A DNA stretch of 64,000 nucleotides, taken from NCBI GenBank assembly GCA_050185195.1, contig JBFWZQ010000009.1:62001-126000 (forward strand), read 5' to 3'. Source of the DNA: CADEFQ01 sp050185195. GTDB lineage: Bacteria; Pseudomonadota; Gammaproteobacteria; Steroidobacterales; Steroidobacteraceae. Positions 1 through 8,694 of this stretch are shown here, piece by piece. Under the pieces are notes generated by a model, which made no database searches, was not told where the DNA came from, and saw nothing but the letters and a program-made list of their open reading frames with translations. A program made the position numbers and the translations under genes. Every line of letters begins with the position of its first letter. Position 1 is the stretch's first letter.

Positions 1-2
1 AG

Positions 3-74
3 CGCTGGGCGCGCAACATGCTCCTCAACAAATGGCTCGAGTACTGCGCCGATCGCGGCCACCGCTTCACATGA
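3..74 (+). CDS. 3' end of an unidentified gene (partial)
   Basis: An open frame enters from the left edge and ends at TGA 72-74; the visible peptide runs from RWARNMLLNKWLEY to a terminal GHRFT. It is too short to assign to a family. Its stop overlaps the ATG at 71 of the next gene in an ATGA arrangement, which suggests the two are translationally coupled members of one operon. The rest of the gene lies outside the window. Confidence 0.5.
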   Translation, partial: RWARNMLLNKWLEYCADRGHRFT

Positions 75-1117
75 AGGCGCTCGGGAGCCTGCGCTTCGGC
101 CGTGAGCCGGAGAAAGAGGCCGAAGAGCAGCGGGTCGTCCAGCTTTTTCGCAACCGCGCCGAACTCAAGAAGGCGTACGGGTCGCTGCAGGATGAAATCC
201 ACCGCTTGAGCGATCGCCTGAAGCAGCAGGAAGGGGCGACCGCACGCATGCAGGAAATGCTCGAGGCGCTCGAGGCGCGCCTCGCGACGCCTGAAAGTGC
301 CTGGCCGGCGCTCGTGTTCTACCAGTTGCGCGCCTTCTGGGGGCTGGGCCGCGAGCTCATCGCGCAGCTGGTCGCGGATCTCGCGCGCCAGCAGGAGGAG
401 AGGGAACGCCGCCAGCACCTCACCGAGTCCAATCGGCGCCAGTTCACGCGCCGGCAGGCGCTCGAGGCGCAACTGCGCGAGGCGGAGACCGCCGCCGCCG
501 AAGCGGTGGCGCGCCAGGCGGAGTCGCAGCGCCGGCTCGCCTCGCTCACGAGGCCGTGGCACTATTTCAAGCGCCGCGAACTCGCGCGGCGGCTGCATGT
601 CCAGGAGACCAACGCCAGGGCGACTGCTGCGGCGCTCGTCGAAGCGCGGGGCGCCCACGACACCCTCGATTCGGAACAGGCGGCGGAGTTTCCCGGCCTG
701 TCCGTCGGAGCCCGCCGTGCGATCAATCTCGCGGCCATCGGCTACGCGGAGCTCCTTTGCCTGCGCCTCGCAAGCACCCCGCTCGTCGCGCGGGCCAAGG
801 ACGCAGCGGCGCGGCGCGAGGCGATGGACGACTACGGGACGCGCGAGGAGTGCGAGCGGCTGATGGCGGACATCGGGCGCGCGAGGTCCGTGCTCCAGCA
901 GCGCGCCCGGCTGTCGCAGGAGTTGCGTGCGCGCACCGACCGGTTGCGGGAGCTCGCGCGCTACCGCGACGCCGCCGACACCGTGCCGACGCCCGATTCG
1001 ATCGGCATGGCCGAGGGCGACGTGCTCGATCGCGACGCGCAGGGCGCCAACGCCGCGCGCCTGCCGAACGTCCTCGCGGAGGACACCTGGGACCTGTTCA
1101 GGGTCGTGCTGCGCTGA
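71..1117 (+). CDS. coiled-coil protein of unknown function
   Basis: I do not recognise this 348-residue protein. The first half is dominated by charged heptad-like stretches rich in Glu, Arg, Gln and Ala (roughly residues 15-75 and 105-190), consistent with long coiled coils. A more mixed, possibly helical segment follows, and no signal peptide or membrane segment is seen. I chose the ATG at 71 rather than the in-frame ATG at 32 because it overlaps the upstream stop codon (ATGA), a common coupling pattern. The last 20 bases overlap the 3' end of the convergent RND permease gene. A structural or cytoskeletal role is possible, but nothing in the sequence shows it. Confidence 0.6.
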   Translation: MKALGSLRFGREPEKEAEEQRVVQLFRNRAELKKAYGSLQDEIHRLSDRLKQQEGATARMQEMLEALEARLATPESAWPALVFYQLRAFWGLGRELIAQLVADLARQQEERERRQHLTESNRRQFTRRQALEAQLREAETAAAEAVARQAESQRRLASLTRPWHYFKRRELARRLHVQETNARATAAALVEARGAHDTLDSEQAAEFPGLSVGARRAINLAAIGYAELLCLRLASTPLVARAKDAAARREAMDDYGTREECERLMADIGRARSVLQQRARLSQELRARTDRLRELARYRDAADTVPTPDSIGMAEGDVLDRDAQGANAARLPNVLAEDTWDLFRVVLR

Positions 1118-4100
1118 CCTCGCCGCGCGTGCGCGCGAGGAAGCGTCGCGTGGCGAGGCCTGCGTCGTCGAGCCACTGGTAGAACACCGGCACGGCGAGC
1201 AGCGAGGTGGCCGCCCCGAACACGAGGCCGCCCATGATCGCGCGCGCCATCGGCGCATAGGAGGGACCGGCGAGTCCCACGGCTAGCTGCGCATCGCCGA
1301 ACGCGAGCGGCGCGAGCGCGAGCGAAGCGGTGAGCGTGGTCATCAGGATCGGGCGCAACCGGTCGCGACTCGCCTGCACGATGGCGTCGAGCCGGTTGGC
1401 ACCCGCGCCGCGCAGGTCGTTGATGTGCGCCACGAGGACGATGCCGATGTTGACGACGACCCCCATCAGGATCTGGATGCCGATGAGGGCCATGAACGTG
1501 AAGGTCGTGCGCGTGGCGAACAGCGTCCAGACGACGCCGATCGCCGCCATCAGGATCGAGGTGACGATCGAGACCGGCAGGATCGTCGATTCGAATACCG
1601 CCGCCATGACGAGATAGATCATCACAATCGCGAACAGCAGGTTGAAGATCATCGTCTGCGAGCCGTCGTCATCCTGCTGCACGCCGCGGCCGAACTCCCA
1701 GGCATAACCCGGGGGCAGTTGCCAGGCGGCCATCAGCCGCTCGACCCGCTCCTTCACCACGGGCAGCGTGGCGCCGTCCCCGATCACGCCACCGAGTGTC
1801 ACGGAGGTCAGCCGGTTCACGCGCTGGATGACCCGCGGTCCCTTTTCGATCGTGAAAGTCGCGATGCTGCCGAGGTCGACGCGTTCCCCGGAGGGCAGGT
1901 AGAGCGGCAGGCGGGCGAGGTCGGCGACGTCCTGCCGATCCGATTCGCGAAACGCAAGGCGCAAGGTCAGCTCCCGGTCGGCCGAACGGAACTCGCGCAG
2001 CCGGTCGCCGCGCAGCGCTGCGGCGATGGTCAGTGCCGCGACCCGCGGCGTCAGGCCGAGTGCGGCGGCGCGCTCGCGGTCGACGGCGATGCGCACTTCG
2101 TCGTCGCCGTCGCGCGCTTCCGAGCGGATCGAGGTGAGGCCCTCGACGCCGCGCAGTGTCCTGGCCACTTCGGCGGCGAGGTCGGCGAGCCGCTCGGTGG
2201 ATTCGCCGGTCAGGCGCAGCGAGAAGCCGCCCGACTGGCCCTGGCCGTCGAGGCTGAAGGTCGGTTTGCCGATCAGGATCTCGGGCATGCCCGCGCTCGC
2301 CCGGCGCATCGTCTCGGCGGCGGGAATCCGCATGGCGTCCTTTGGCGTCAGGATCAGGATCGTGTTGGCGCTGGTCGCGTCGTAGCGCGAGTACAGGCTT
2401 TCGATGTCGAAGTCCTTGCGGTGGGCCGCGAGGTAGGCCTCGACGGTATTGACCGCCGCCTCCACCCGCTCGATCGGGTGATTGCCTTCCAGCCGGTAGT
2501 CGAGCACGAGCTCGCGGCCGGCGTCCTGCGGGAACATGTCGAAACGCAGCAGCCGGTCGGGCAGGGCGCTCGACGCGGCGACCAGGCCGATCGTCGCAAG
2601 GAGCAGCGCCCCGAGCGCGGCGGCGGCGCGCCGCGAGTGCGTCAGGGTCGCACGCAGCAGCGCCGCATACCGGTCCTGCAAGCGCGCGAAGTAGCTGCCG
2701 TGCGCGATGGACGGCGGTGCCGCGAAGCGCGCGGTGAGCATCGGCACGATGGTCTGTGCGATCACGAGCGAGGCGCACATCGCCACCACGATCGGCACGG
2801 CGACGTGCGCGAGGAAGATCGTGATCTGGTTGCGCTCGCCGAACAGGATCGGCAGGAAGACGACGACGCAGGTGGCGGTGCCCGCGAGCGTGGCCACGCC
2901 CACTTCGCGCACGCCCGCGAGGGTCGCCGCCCGCGGGTCGGCGGGGGCCAGCTGGCGATGGCGGAAAATGCTCTCGGTCACCACGACGGCGTTGTCCACC
3001 AGCATGCCGATCGCGAGCATCATGCCCATCATCGACATGACGTTGATCGACAGGTCGAGGAAATACATCGCCGCGAGCGTGACGAGCAGGGAGAGCGGCA
3101 CCGCGAGGCTCACGACCAGCGTCGTGGGCCAGTGGCGCAGGAACAGGAAGAGCACGCCGAGCGCGAGCGCCGCCCCGATCAGGCCCGCCTCGCCGACGTC
3201 GGCGAGTGAACTGCGGATCGAACTCGCCTGGTTGTCGATCACGTAGATCGTGACGCCCTGCATCTGCGGCAGCTCGCGTGCCCGCTCGACGACCGCGAGC
3301 ACCTGGTCGGCGACCTCAATCACGTTTGCCTGCGTCGACTTGAACACGTCGAGCCCGACCGCCGGCCGGCCGTCGAGGTGGCGGCGCACGGTGAGCTCGG
3401 GACTCACGAGCGCCACGTCGGCGATGTCACCGAGGCGCAGGTCGGGTCCGATCACGAGGCGGCGGATCTCCTCGAGCGAACGCAGCTCGCCGATCGGGCG
3501 CACCTGGAAGCGCTGGCCGCGGTCGGTCAGTTGCCCGGCGCTCACCGAGAAGTTGGCGCGCTGCAGGCGGCGCACGAGTTCGCGTACGTCGAAGCGGTGG
3601 GCGGCGACCCGGTCCGCGTTCACGAGTACGCGCACCTCGCGCGGCTCGACGCCCGCGAGTTCCACGCGGGCGACGCCATCGACGCGCTCGATCGGCTTCT
3701 TGAGCGCGCGCTCGAGCATCTCGTACTGCGAGGACAGGTCGCCGTCGGCCGACAGGCGTATCGTGAGGATGGCCTGGTCGGCGCTCGAGGCCGTGAACAT
3801 GAGGATGCGGTTGGCCGCGAGAGGCAGGTCGTGGCGGATCGCGTCGAGCTTGGTGCGCACTTCGAAGCCGGCGGCGTCGACGTCCGTGCCCCAGTCGAAG
3901 TCGATCTCGAACGTCGCCTGGTCGCTGGCGGAGCGCGAGCGGATCTCGCGGATGCCCAGCAGGGTCGCGAGGGCGTCCTCGACCGGGCGCGTGATCTCCT
4001 CTTCGATCTCCTCCGGCGTCGAACCGGGATAGGGGATCGTGACGCCCATGAACGGGAAGGTGATGTCGGGGAATTGCTCGAGCGGCAGCAGCTTCGCCGC

Positions 4101-4181
4101 CATCGCGCCGATCGTGGCGACGGCGGCGAAGATCATCACCGTCGTGACGGGCCGGCGCAATGCGAACCGGGTGTGGATCAT
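1098..4181 (-). CDS. RND efflux permease (AcrB/HAE1-like), second permease of the operon
   Basis: This 1027-residue protein has the full RND permease layout: a first membrane helix near residues 12-30, a large periplasmic domain, a block of helices around 335-480, a second periplasmic domain and a terminal helix block. The helix-4 motif reads GMLVDNAVVVTE, so the proton-relay Asp pair of AcrB is Asp-Asn here, which is common in related subfamilies. Family members export drugs, bile salts or lipophilic compounds across the inner membrane using the proton gradient, working with a fusion protein and an outer-membrane channel. It starts inside the stop codon of the other permease (ATGA). No outer-membrane channel gene is adjacent. 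The substrate cannot be read from sequence. Its 3' end overlaps the convergent coiled-coil gene. Confidence 0.9.
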   Translation of the reverse strand: MIHTRFALRRPVTTVMIFAAVATIGAMAAKLLPLEQFPDITFPFMGVTIPYPGSTPEEIEEEITRPVEDALATLLGIREIRSRSASDQATFEIDFDWGTDVDAAGFEVRTKLDAIRHDLPLAANRILMFTASSADQAILTIRLSADGDLSSQYEMLERALKKPIERVDGVARVELAGVEPREVRVLVNADRVAAHRFDVRELVRRLQRANFSVSAGQLTDRGQRFQVRPIGELRSLEEIRRLVIGPDLRLGDIADVALVSPELTVRRHLDGRPAVGLDVFKSTQANVIEVADQVLAVVERARELPQMQGVTIYVIDNQASSIRSSLADVGEAGLIGAALALGVLFLFLRHWPTTLVVSLAVPLSLLVTLAAMYFLDLSINVMSMMGMMLAIGMLVDNAVVVTESIFRHRQLAPADPRAATLAGVREVGVATLAGTATCVVVFLPILFGERNQITIFLAHVAVPIVVAMCASLVIAQTIVPMLTARFAAPPSIAHGSYFARLQDRYAALLRATLTHSRRAAAALGALLLATIGLVAASSALPDRLLRFDMFPQDAGRELVLDYRLEGNHPIERVEAAVNTVEAYLAAHRKDFDIESLYSRYDATSANTILILTPKDAMRIPAAETMRRASAGMPEILIGKPTFSLDGQGQSGGFSLRLTGESTERLADLAAEVARTLRGVEGLTSIRSEARDGDDEVRIAVDRERAAALGLTPRVAALTIAAALRGDRLREFRSADRELTLRLAFRESDRQDVADLARLPLYLPSGERVDLGSIATFTIEKGPRVIQRVNRLTSVTLGGVIGDGATLPVVKERVERLMAAWQLPPGYAWEFGRGVQQDDDGSQTMIFNLLFAIVMIYLVMAAVFESTILPVSIVTSILMAAIGVVWTLFATRTTFTFMALIGIQILMGVVVNIGIVLVAHINDLRGAGANRLDAIVQASRDRLRPILMTTLTASLALAPLAFGDAQLAVGLAGPSYAPMARAIMGGLVFGAATSLLAVPVFYQWLDDAGLATRRFLARTRGEVSAARP

Positions 4182-7100
4182 GCGCGGGGCGCGACGAGGG
4201 CGTTCGCCGTCGCAGGCCGCTCGCGCCGGTCGAGCAGCGTGTAGAGCACCGGGATGATGACCAGCGTGAGCACCGTGGCGACCAGCATGCCGCCGATCAC
4301 GGTGATCGCCATCGGGCGGCGCACTTCCGCGCCTTCGCCGAGCCCGATCGCCATCGGCACGAGGCCGAGGATCGTGCTCACGCTCGTGATCAGGATCGGT
4401 CGCAGGCGCGTGCGCCCGGCGAGCAGCAGCGCGTCATGGCGCGGCAGGCCGCGTTCGCGCGCCTGGTTCACGGCGTCGAGCAGCACGATCGCGTTGTTGA
4501 CGACGATGCCCGCGAGCAGGATGAGGCCGATGAAGGCGACGGCATTGACCGTCGTGCCGGTCAGCACGAGGCCCCACACGGCGCCGATGAGTCCCATCGG
4601 GATCGTGAAGAGGATGACGAACGGATGGCGCAGCGATTCGAACTGCGAGGCCATCACGAGGTACACGAGGAAAACCGCGAGCGCAAAGGCCATCAGCAGC
4701 GAGCGGAAACTCTGCTGCATCTCCTCGCTCTGGCCGGTGACTTCGCTCGTGATCCCGGCCGGCAGCGCCGCGCCCGCGAGGATGCCGCGCGCCACCTCCG
4801 TGGCCGCGCCGAGGTTGTCGCCCGCGGGGGCGGCCGATAGCACCGCGACCCGTTCCTGCGAGGCGCGCCGGATTTCCGCCGGACCCATGGCGAGGCGCAC
4901 GTCGGCCACCGCGGCGAGCGGCACGGCACGCTCGGCGCCCGGGTTCACGATGAGGTTGCGCACGTCCTCGATCGAGGCACTGCGCGTATCGACGCTGCGC
5001 ACGAGCACGTCGATCTTCCTGTCGCGCAACTGGTAGCGGGTGGCGACATCGCCCCGCAGGCTGGCCACGACCCGGTCAGCAAGGGCCCGTACCTCGAGCC
5101 CGAGTTTCGACGCGCGGTCCTGGTCGAAGTGGATCTGGATCTCGGGATGCCCGCCCTCGATCGACGAGCGCAGGTCGGTGAACGCGCCGCTCGCTTCCAT
5201 GCGCGCGCGCACAGTCGACGCGGCGGCCTGCAGGCGTTCGAGCTCGAAACCCGACAGCACGACCTCGAGCGGCGTCGAGAGCGTGAAGAGCGCAGGGCGA
5301 TTGAACTCGTATTGCACGCCGGGCAACGCATCGAGCGCGCGTCGCAGGCGCTCCATCGCGGCGGCCTCCTCGCGCGGGCCGGCAGGCTGCTTCAGGCGAA
5401 TCGCCAGTTCGCCGATGTTCTCGCCGGAATCGACCGGGTTCGCATCGAGCCGGTTGCCGGTGCCGGAGACCGCGTAGGCCTGGTCGAGGCCGGGCAGCTC
5501 GAGGGCGGCCGCCTGCGCGGCGCGCAGCATGCGATCGGTGCTGTCGAGGGGCGAGCCGGCCGGCAGGCGCAGCTTCACGCTGAACTCGCCCTGTGCGAGT
5601 TGCGGGATCAGCTCCGTCGGCAGGCGCGAGAGCGCGTATCCCGTCGCGCCGAGCAACGACACGGCGATGCCGAGCACCAGCGCGCGCCGGCGCAGCGCCC
5701 ACGCGAGCGTCGCCGGGTACAGCCGGTCGAGCCACGCAAAGCCGCGCTGCGTGACATGCACGGCGGGGGCGAGCAGGAGGCCACAAAGGGCTGCCGCGGC
5801 GCCCCCGAGCGCGCGCAGCAGGCGAATGACGGTGACGAGCAGCAGGCGCCACGGCCAGGCGAACCACGCGAGGATGCGACGTGCCCCGCGCGACGCCGGC
5901 GCCTGTGCGAACTCGCCGGGCCGCAATGCCCGACCGATCGCACGCCCACGCTCGGCGAACAGACGCGCACGCGCAGCAAGTTCGGGGCGCAGCGCGTCCT
6001 GCGGCACGTACCGTCCGGCCGGTTCGACCCGCCACGCGGCCATCATCGGCACGAGGGTGAGGCTCACGAGCAGCGAGAGCACCTGCGCGAAGGTGACGGT
6101 GAGCGCCTGGTCGCGAAACAGCTGCCCCGCGATGCCGCTGACGAAGACCATCGGGAAGAACACCGCCACCGTGGTCAGCGTGGACGCCGTGACCGCCATG
6201 GCCACTTCGGCGGTGCCCTCGCGCGCGGCCTCGACGGGCGACAGGCCGGCGTCGCGCTTGCGCGCGATCGCCTCGAGGATCACCACCGAGTTGTCGATCA
6301 GCATGCCGACCGAGAGGGCGATGCCACCGAGCGACATGATGTTGAGCGTGAGGTCGAAGCCGTACATCAGCACGAAGATGCCGATCACGGTGACCGGGAT
6401 CACGATGCCGGCCACGAGTGTCGCGCGGGCGTCGCGCAGGAAGAGATACAACACGATCACCGAGAGGAGGCCGCCCCAGATCGCCGCATCGCTCACTTCG
6501 CTCACCGAGTTCGCGATGAAGGTCGACTGGTCGTAGACGGTACGCAACTGCGTGTCCGCCGGCAGCGACTTGCCGAGTTCGGCGACCCGTGCGCGGACGG
6601 CCTGCGCGAGCTGCACGGTGTTGGCGTCGCCTTCCTTGTACACCGCGAGCTCGACGCATTCGCGCCCGTCGAGGCGCGTGATGGCGGTGCGGTCGCGATA
6701 GCCGTGCTCGACGCGGGCCACGTCGCGCAGGTAGACGGCGCGTCCATCGACCGTCGCGATGACCGCGTTTTCCATCTCCCCGAGCGTGCGAAACTCGTTG
6801 AGCGTGCGCACGAGGAAACGCTGCGTGCCCTGCTCGAGCCGACCGCCCGAGAGATTGACGTTCTCCGCGCCGATGCGGTCGGCGACCGTCGCCACGTCGA
6901 GCTTCAGCTGCGTGAGCCGGTCCTGGTCGACGTAGACATGGATCTCGTCCTCGTAACCGCCGCTCACCTTGACGGCCGCGGAACCTTCGGTGGCCTCGAG
7001 CGCGGGCTTCAGCCGATCGTCGGCGAAGCGGCGCAGGGATTTCAGGCGCTCGTCCCGGGCCGCACCCGCGGCGGCGAGGTCGACGAACGCGAGCCGCAGC

Positions 7101-7507
7101 ACCGGTTCGGTGGACGGGTCGAAGCGCAGCAGCAGCGGGCGGCGCGCGTCGACCGGCAGTTGCAGCAGGTCGAGCCGTTCGCGCACCTCGATGCCGGCGA
7201 AGTCCATGTCCGTGCCCCAGGCAAACTCGAGCACGACATCCGCCTGGCCGGAGCGCGACACGGAACGCACGCTGCGCACGTTACGGATCGTGCCGGCCGC
7301 CTCTTCGATCGGGCGCGCGATCAGGTTCTCGACTTCGAGCGGCGCGGCCCCAGGCAGTTCGGTGCGGATCGTGAGGGTCGGATAGGACAGGTCCGGCAAC
7401 AGGTTGACCTTCAGGCGCGACAGCGAGACGACGCCGAAGAGCGTGACGGCAACCGTGGCCATCGCGATCGTGACGCGGCGGCGCAGGGCGAGATCGACGA
7501 TGCGCAT
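4178..7507 (-). CDS. RND efflux permease (AcrB/HAE1-like), first permease, with central insertion
   Basis: This is an RND permease of 1109 residues, about 80 longer than its partner. The helix-4 motif is GMLIDNSVVILE. The extra length sits between the two halves (about residues 500-600), where a Pro/Arg-rich stretch is followed by an additional hydrophobic segment (around AWPWRLLLVTVIRLL) before the second half begins. The gene lies 18 bp downstream of the membrane-fusion protein gene and overlaps the second permease by 4 bp, so all three should be cotranscribed. Two dissimilar permeases behind one fusion protein recall heteromeric pumps such as MdtBC. That these two form a mixed trimer is an inference. 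The substrate is unknown. Confidence 0.9.
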   Translation of the reverse strand: MRIVDLALRRRVTIAMATVAVTLFGVVSLSRLKVNLLPDLSYPTLTIRTELPGAAPLEVENLIARPIEEAAGTIRNVRSVRSVSRSGQADVVLEFAWGTDMDFAGIEVRERLDLLQLPVDARRPLLLRFDPSTEPVLRLAFVDLAAAGAARDERLKSLRRFADDRLKPALEATEGSAAVKVSGGYEDEIHVYVDQDRLTQLKLDVATVADRIGAENVNLSGGRLEQGTQRFLVRTLNEFRTLGEMENAVIATVDGRAVYLRDVARVEHGYRDRTAITRLDGRECVELAVYKEGDANTVQLAQAVRARVAELGKSLPADTQLRTVYDQSTFIANSVSEVSDAAIWGGLLSVIVLYLFLRDARATLVAGIVIPVTVIGIFVLMYGFDLTLNIMSLGGIALSVGMLIDNSVVILEAIARKRDAGLSPVEAAREGTAEVAMAVTASTLTTVAVFFPMVFVSGIAGQLFRDQALTVTFAQVLSLLVSLTLVPMMAAWRVEPAGRYVPQDALRPELAARARLFAERGRAIGRALRPGEFAQAPASRGARRILAWFAWPWRLLLVTVIRLLRALGGAAAALCGLLLAPAVHVTQRGFAWLDRLYPATLAWALRRRALVLGIAVSLLGATGYALSRLPTELIPQLAQGEFSVKLRLPAGSPLDSTDRMLRAAQAAALELPGLDQAYAVSGTGNRLDANPVDSGENIGELAIRLKQPAGPREEAAAMERLRRALDALPGVQYEFNRPALFTLSTPLEVVLSGFELERLQAAASTVRARMEASGAFTDLRSSIEGGHPEIQIHFDQDRASKLGLEVRALADRVVASLRGDVATRYQLRDRKIDVLVRSVDTRSASIEDVRNLIVNPGAERAVPLAAVADVRLAMGPAEIRRASQERVAVLSAAPAGDNLGAATEVARGILAGAALPAGITSEVTGQSEEMQQSFRSLLMAFALAVFLVYLVMASQFESLRHPFVILFTIPMGLIGAVWGLVLTGTTVNAVAFIGLILLAGIVVNNAIVLLDAVNQARERGLPRHDALLLAGRTRLRPILITSVSTILGLVPMAIGLGEGAEVRRPMAITVIGGMLVATVLTLVIIPVLYTLLDRRERPATANALVAPRA

Positions 7508-7525
7508 GATGCCCCCCGGCGCCGG

Positions 7526-8599
7526 TCAGCGCCTGGCGGTGCGCAGGGCCGCGGTTGGCTTCGTTTCGAGCGACACGACGCGCACGGCGTTGCCGCTCTT
7601 GAGGCCGGTCTGGCCGACGACCACGACGGTGTCGCCGGCTTCGACTCCCTGCGTGACCTCGATACGGCCGCCGTCGGCGAGTCCGGTGGTCACGGGGTGC
7701 TGCACGGCCTTGCCATCCTGCACGACGAACACACTGGCGGCGCCGTCCGCCTCGACGAGCGCCACGCGCGGCACCTGCAAGGCTGCCGGCTTGCGTTCGA
7801 ACACGATGCCGACGCGCGCGAACATGCCGGGCTTCAGCGCACCGGATTCGTCCGGAAACTGCAGGGTGACCTTGAAGGTGGCCGTGGCGGGATCGATGGC
7901 GGGAGATACGAGCGTCACGCGTGCTGGAAACGCGCGACCGCCCAGTGCATCGATCTGCGCCACGGCAACCTGGCCGGGTGCGAGCCGCGCAAGTTCGCGC
8001 TCGGGCACGAAGACGCTCGCCTTGAGCGGAGTCGGGTCGGTGACGCGGAAGGTCGGCGCGCCCGCCGCCACGTTCTGGCCCACCTTGAGGTGCCGCGTGG
8101 CGACGAGGCCGGCGAATGGCGCGCGGATTTCCGTGTATGACAATTGCAGCGCCGCGAGTTCGTAGGCTGCGCGCAGGTTCTCGAAGTCGAACTTCAGGCC
8201 GTCGAATGCGCCGGCCGATACGAGCCCTTTTTCGTGCAGTTCGAGCTGGCGGCGGTAGTCACGTTCGGCTTTCGCCAGCTGCGCCCGGGCCTGCGCGGCC
8301 TCGAGGCGCAGCTGGCGGCCATCGAGTACCGCGAGCAACTGGCCTTGGCGCACACGATCGCCTTCCTCCACGAGGACACGCTCGACCTCGCCGCCCACGC
8401 GGGCGATGACTTCGGCATCCGCCTCGGCCTCGAGGGTCGCCGTGCCGGTGTAACGGGCGAGCATCTCGCCCCGCGTGGCCGTGGCGACCTCGACCGGAAT
8501 GGCGGGCGCGGGTTCCCTGGCCGCGGACGGGGCAGTGTCGCTGCACGCTGCGGACAGCGCGGCGAGGGTGGTGGCGAGGATGACGGCTGGCGTGCGCAT
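7526..8599 (-). CDS. membrane-fusion lipoprotein of RND pump (HlyD family)
   Basis: This is the periplasmic adaptor that links the two RND permeases to an outer-membrane channel. The 357-residue product begins with a lipoprotein signal ending in LSAAC (lipid-modified Cys near residue 19). A barrel-sandwich (lipoyl-like) region, an alpha-hairpin of about residues 80-145 and a beta-barrel with C-terminal membrane-proximal domain follow, the usual adaptor order. I chose the ATG at 8599 because it gives a clean signal peptide and has a GGGAGG ribosome-binding site upstream; an upstream in-frame ATG at 8647 would place 16 unrelated residues before the signal. It is the first gene of the operon and has its own promoter and operator just upstream. 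Confidence 0.88.
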   Translation of the reverse strand: MRTPAVILATTLAALSAACSDTAPSAAREPAPAIPVEVATATRGEMLARYTGTATLEAEADAEVIARVGGEVERVLVEEGDRVRQGQLLAVLDGRQLRLEAAQARAQLAKAERDYRRQLELHEKGLVSAGAFDGLKFDFENLRAAYELAALQLSYTEIRAPFAGLVATRHLKVGQNVAAGAPTFRVTDPTPLKASVFVPERELARLAPGQVAVAQIDALGGRAFPARVTLVSPAIDPATATFKVTLQFPDESGALKPGMFARVGIVFERKPAALQVPRVALVEADGAASVFVVQDGKAVQHPVTTGLADGGRIEVTQGVEAGDTVVVVGQTGLKSGNAVRVVSLETKPTAALRTARR

Positions 8600-8634
8600 G
8601 GCGGATCGACCTCCCTGGGCTCTCAGGCGAGGCG

Positions 8635-8663
8635 ATCCTACTGCCATATAGTGTTGTAGTCAA
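8635..8663 (-). promoter_or_regulatory. sigma-70 promoter of the RND efflux operon
   Basis: On the minus strand, TTGACT (8658-8663) is followed by exactly 17 bases and then TAGGAT (8635-8640), a good match to the housekeeping -35/-10 consensus. Transcription should start near 8628, about 30 bases before the fusion-protein start codon. The -35 box lies inside the palindrome at 8651-8672. Confidence 0.7.
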
Positions 8664-8672
8664 CTACAACAC
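8651..8672. promoter_or_regulatory. palindromic operator over the efflux promoter
   Basis: Perfect 10-bp arms GTGTTGTAGT and ACTACAACAC are separated by two bases (CA). The palindrome covers the -35 box of the efflux promoter, so a dimeric repressor bound here would block RNA polymerase. Efflux operons are often controlled this way by TetR- or MarR-type repressors, but no regulator gene is adjacent in the window, so the binding protein is unknown. Confidence 0.65.
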
Positions 8673-8694
8673 CATGCACTGCAGAATCAGTAAC

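Noticed and set aside
5129..8140. Plus-strand frame of about 1000 codons opposite the RND operon
   Set aside because: Low-complexity charged peptide with no motifs; it is the mirror of the permease and adaptor genes.
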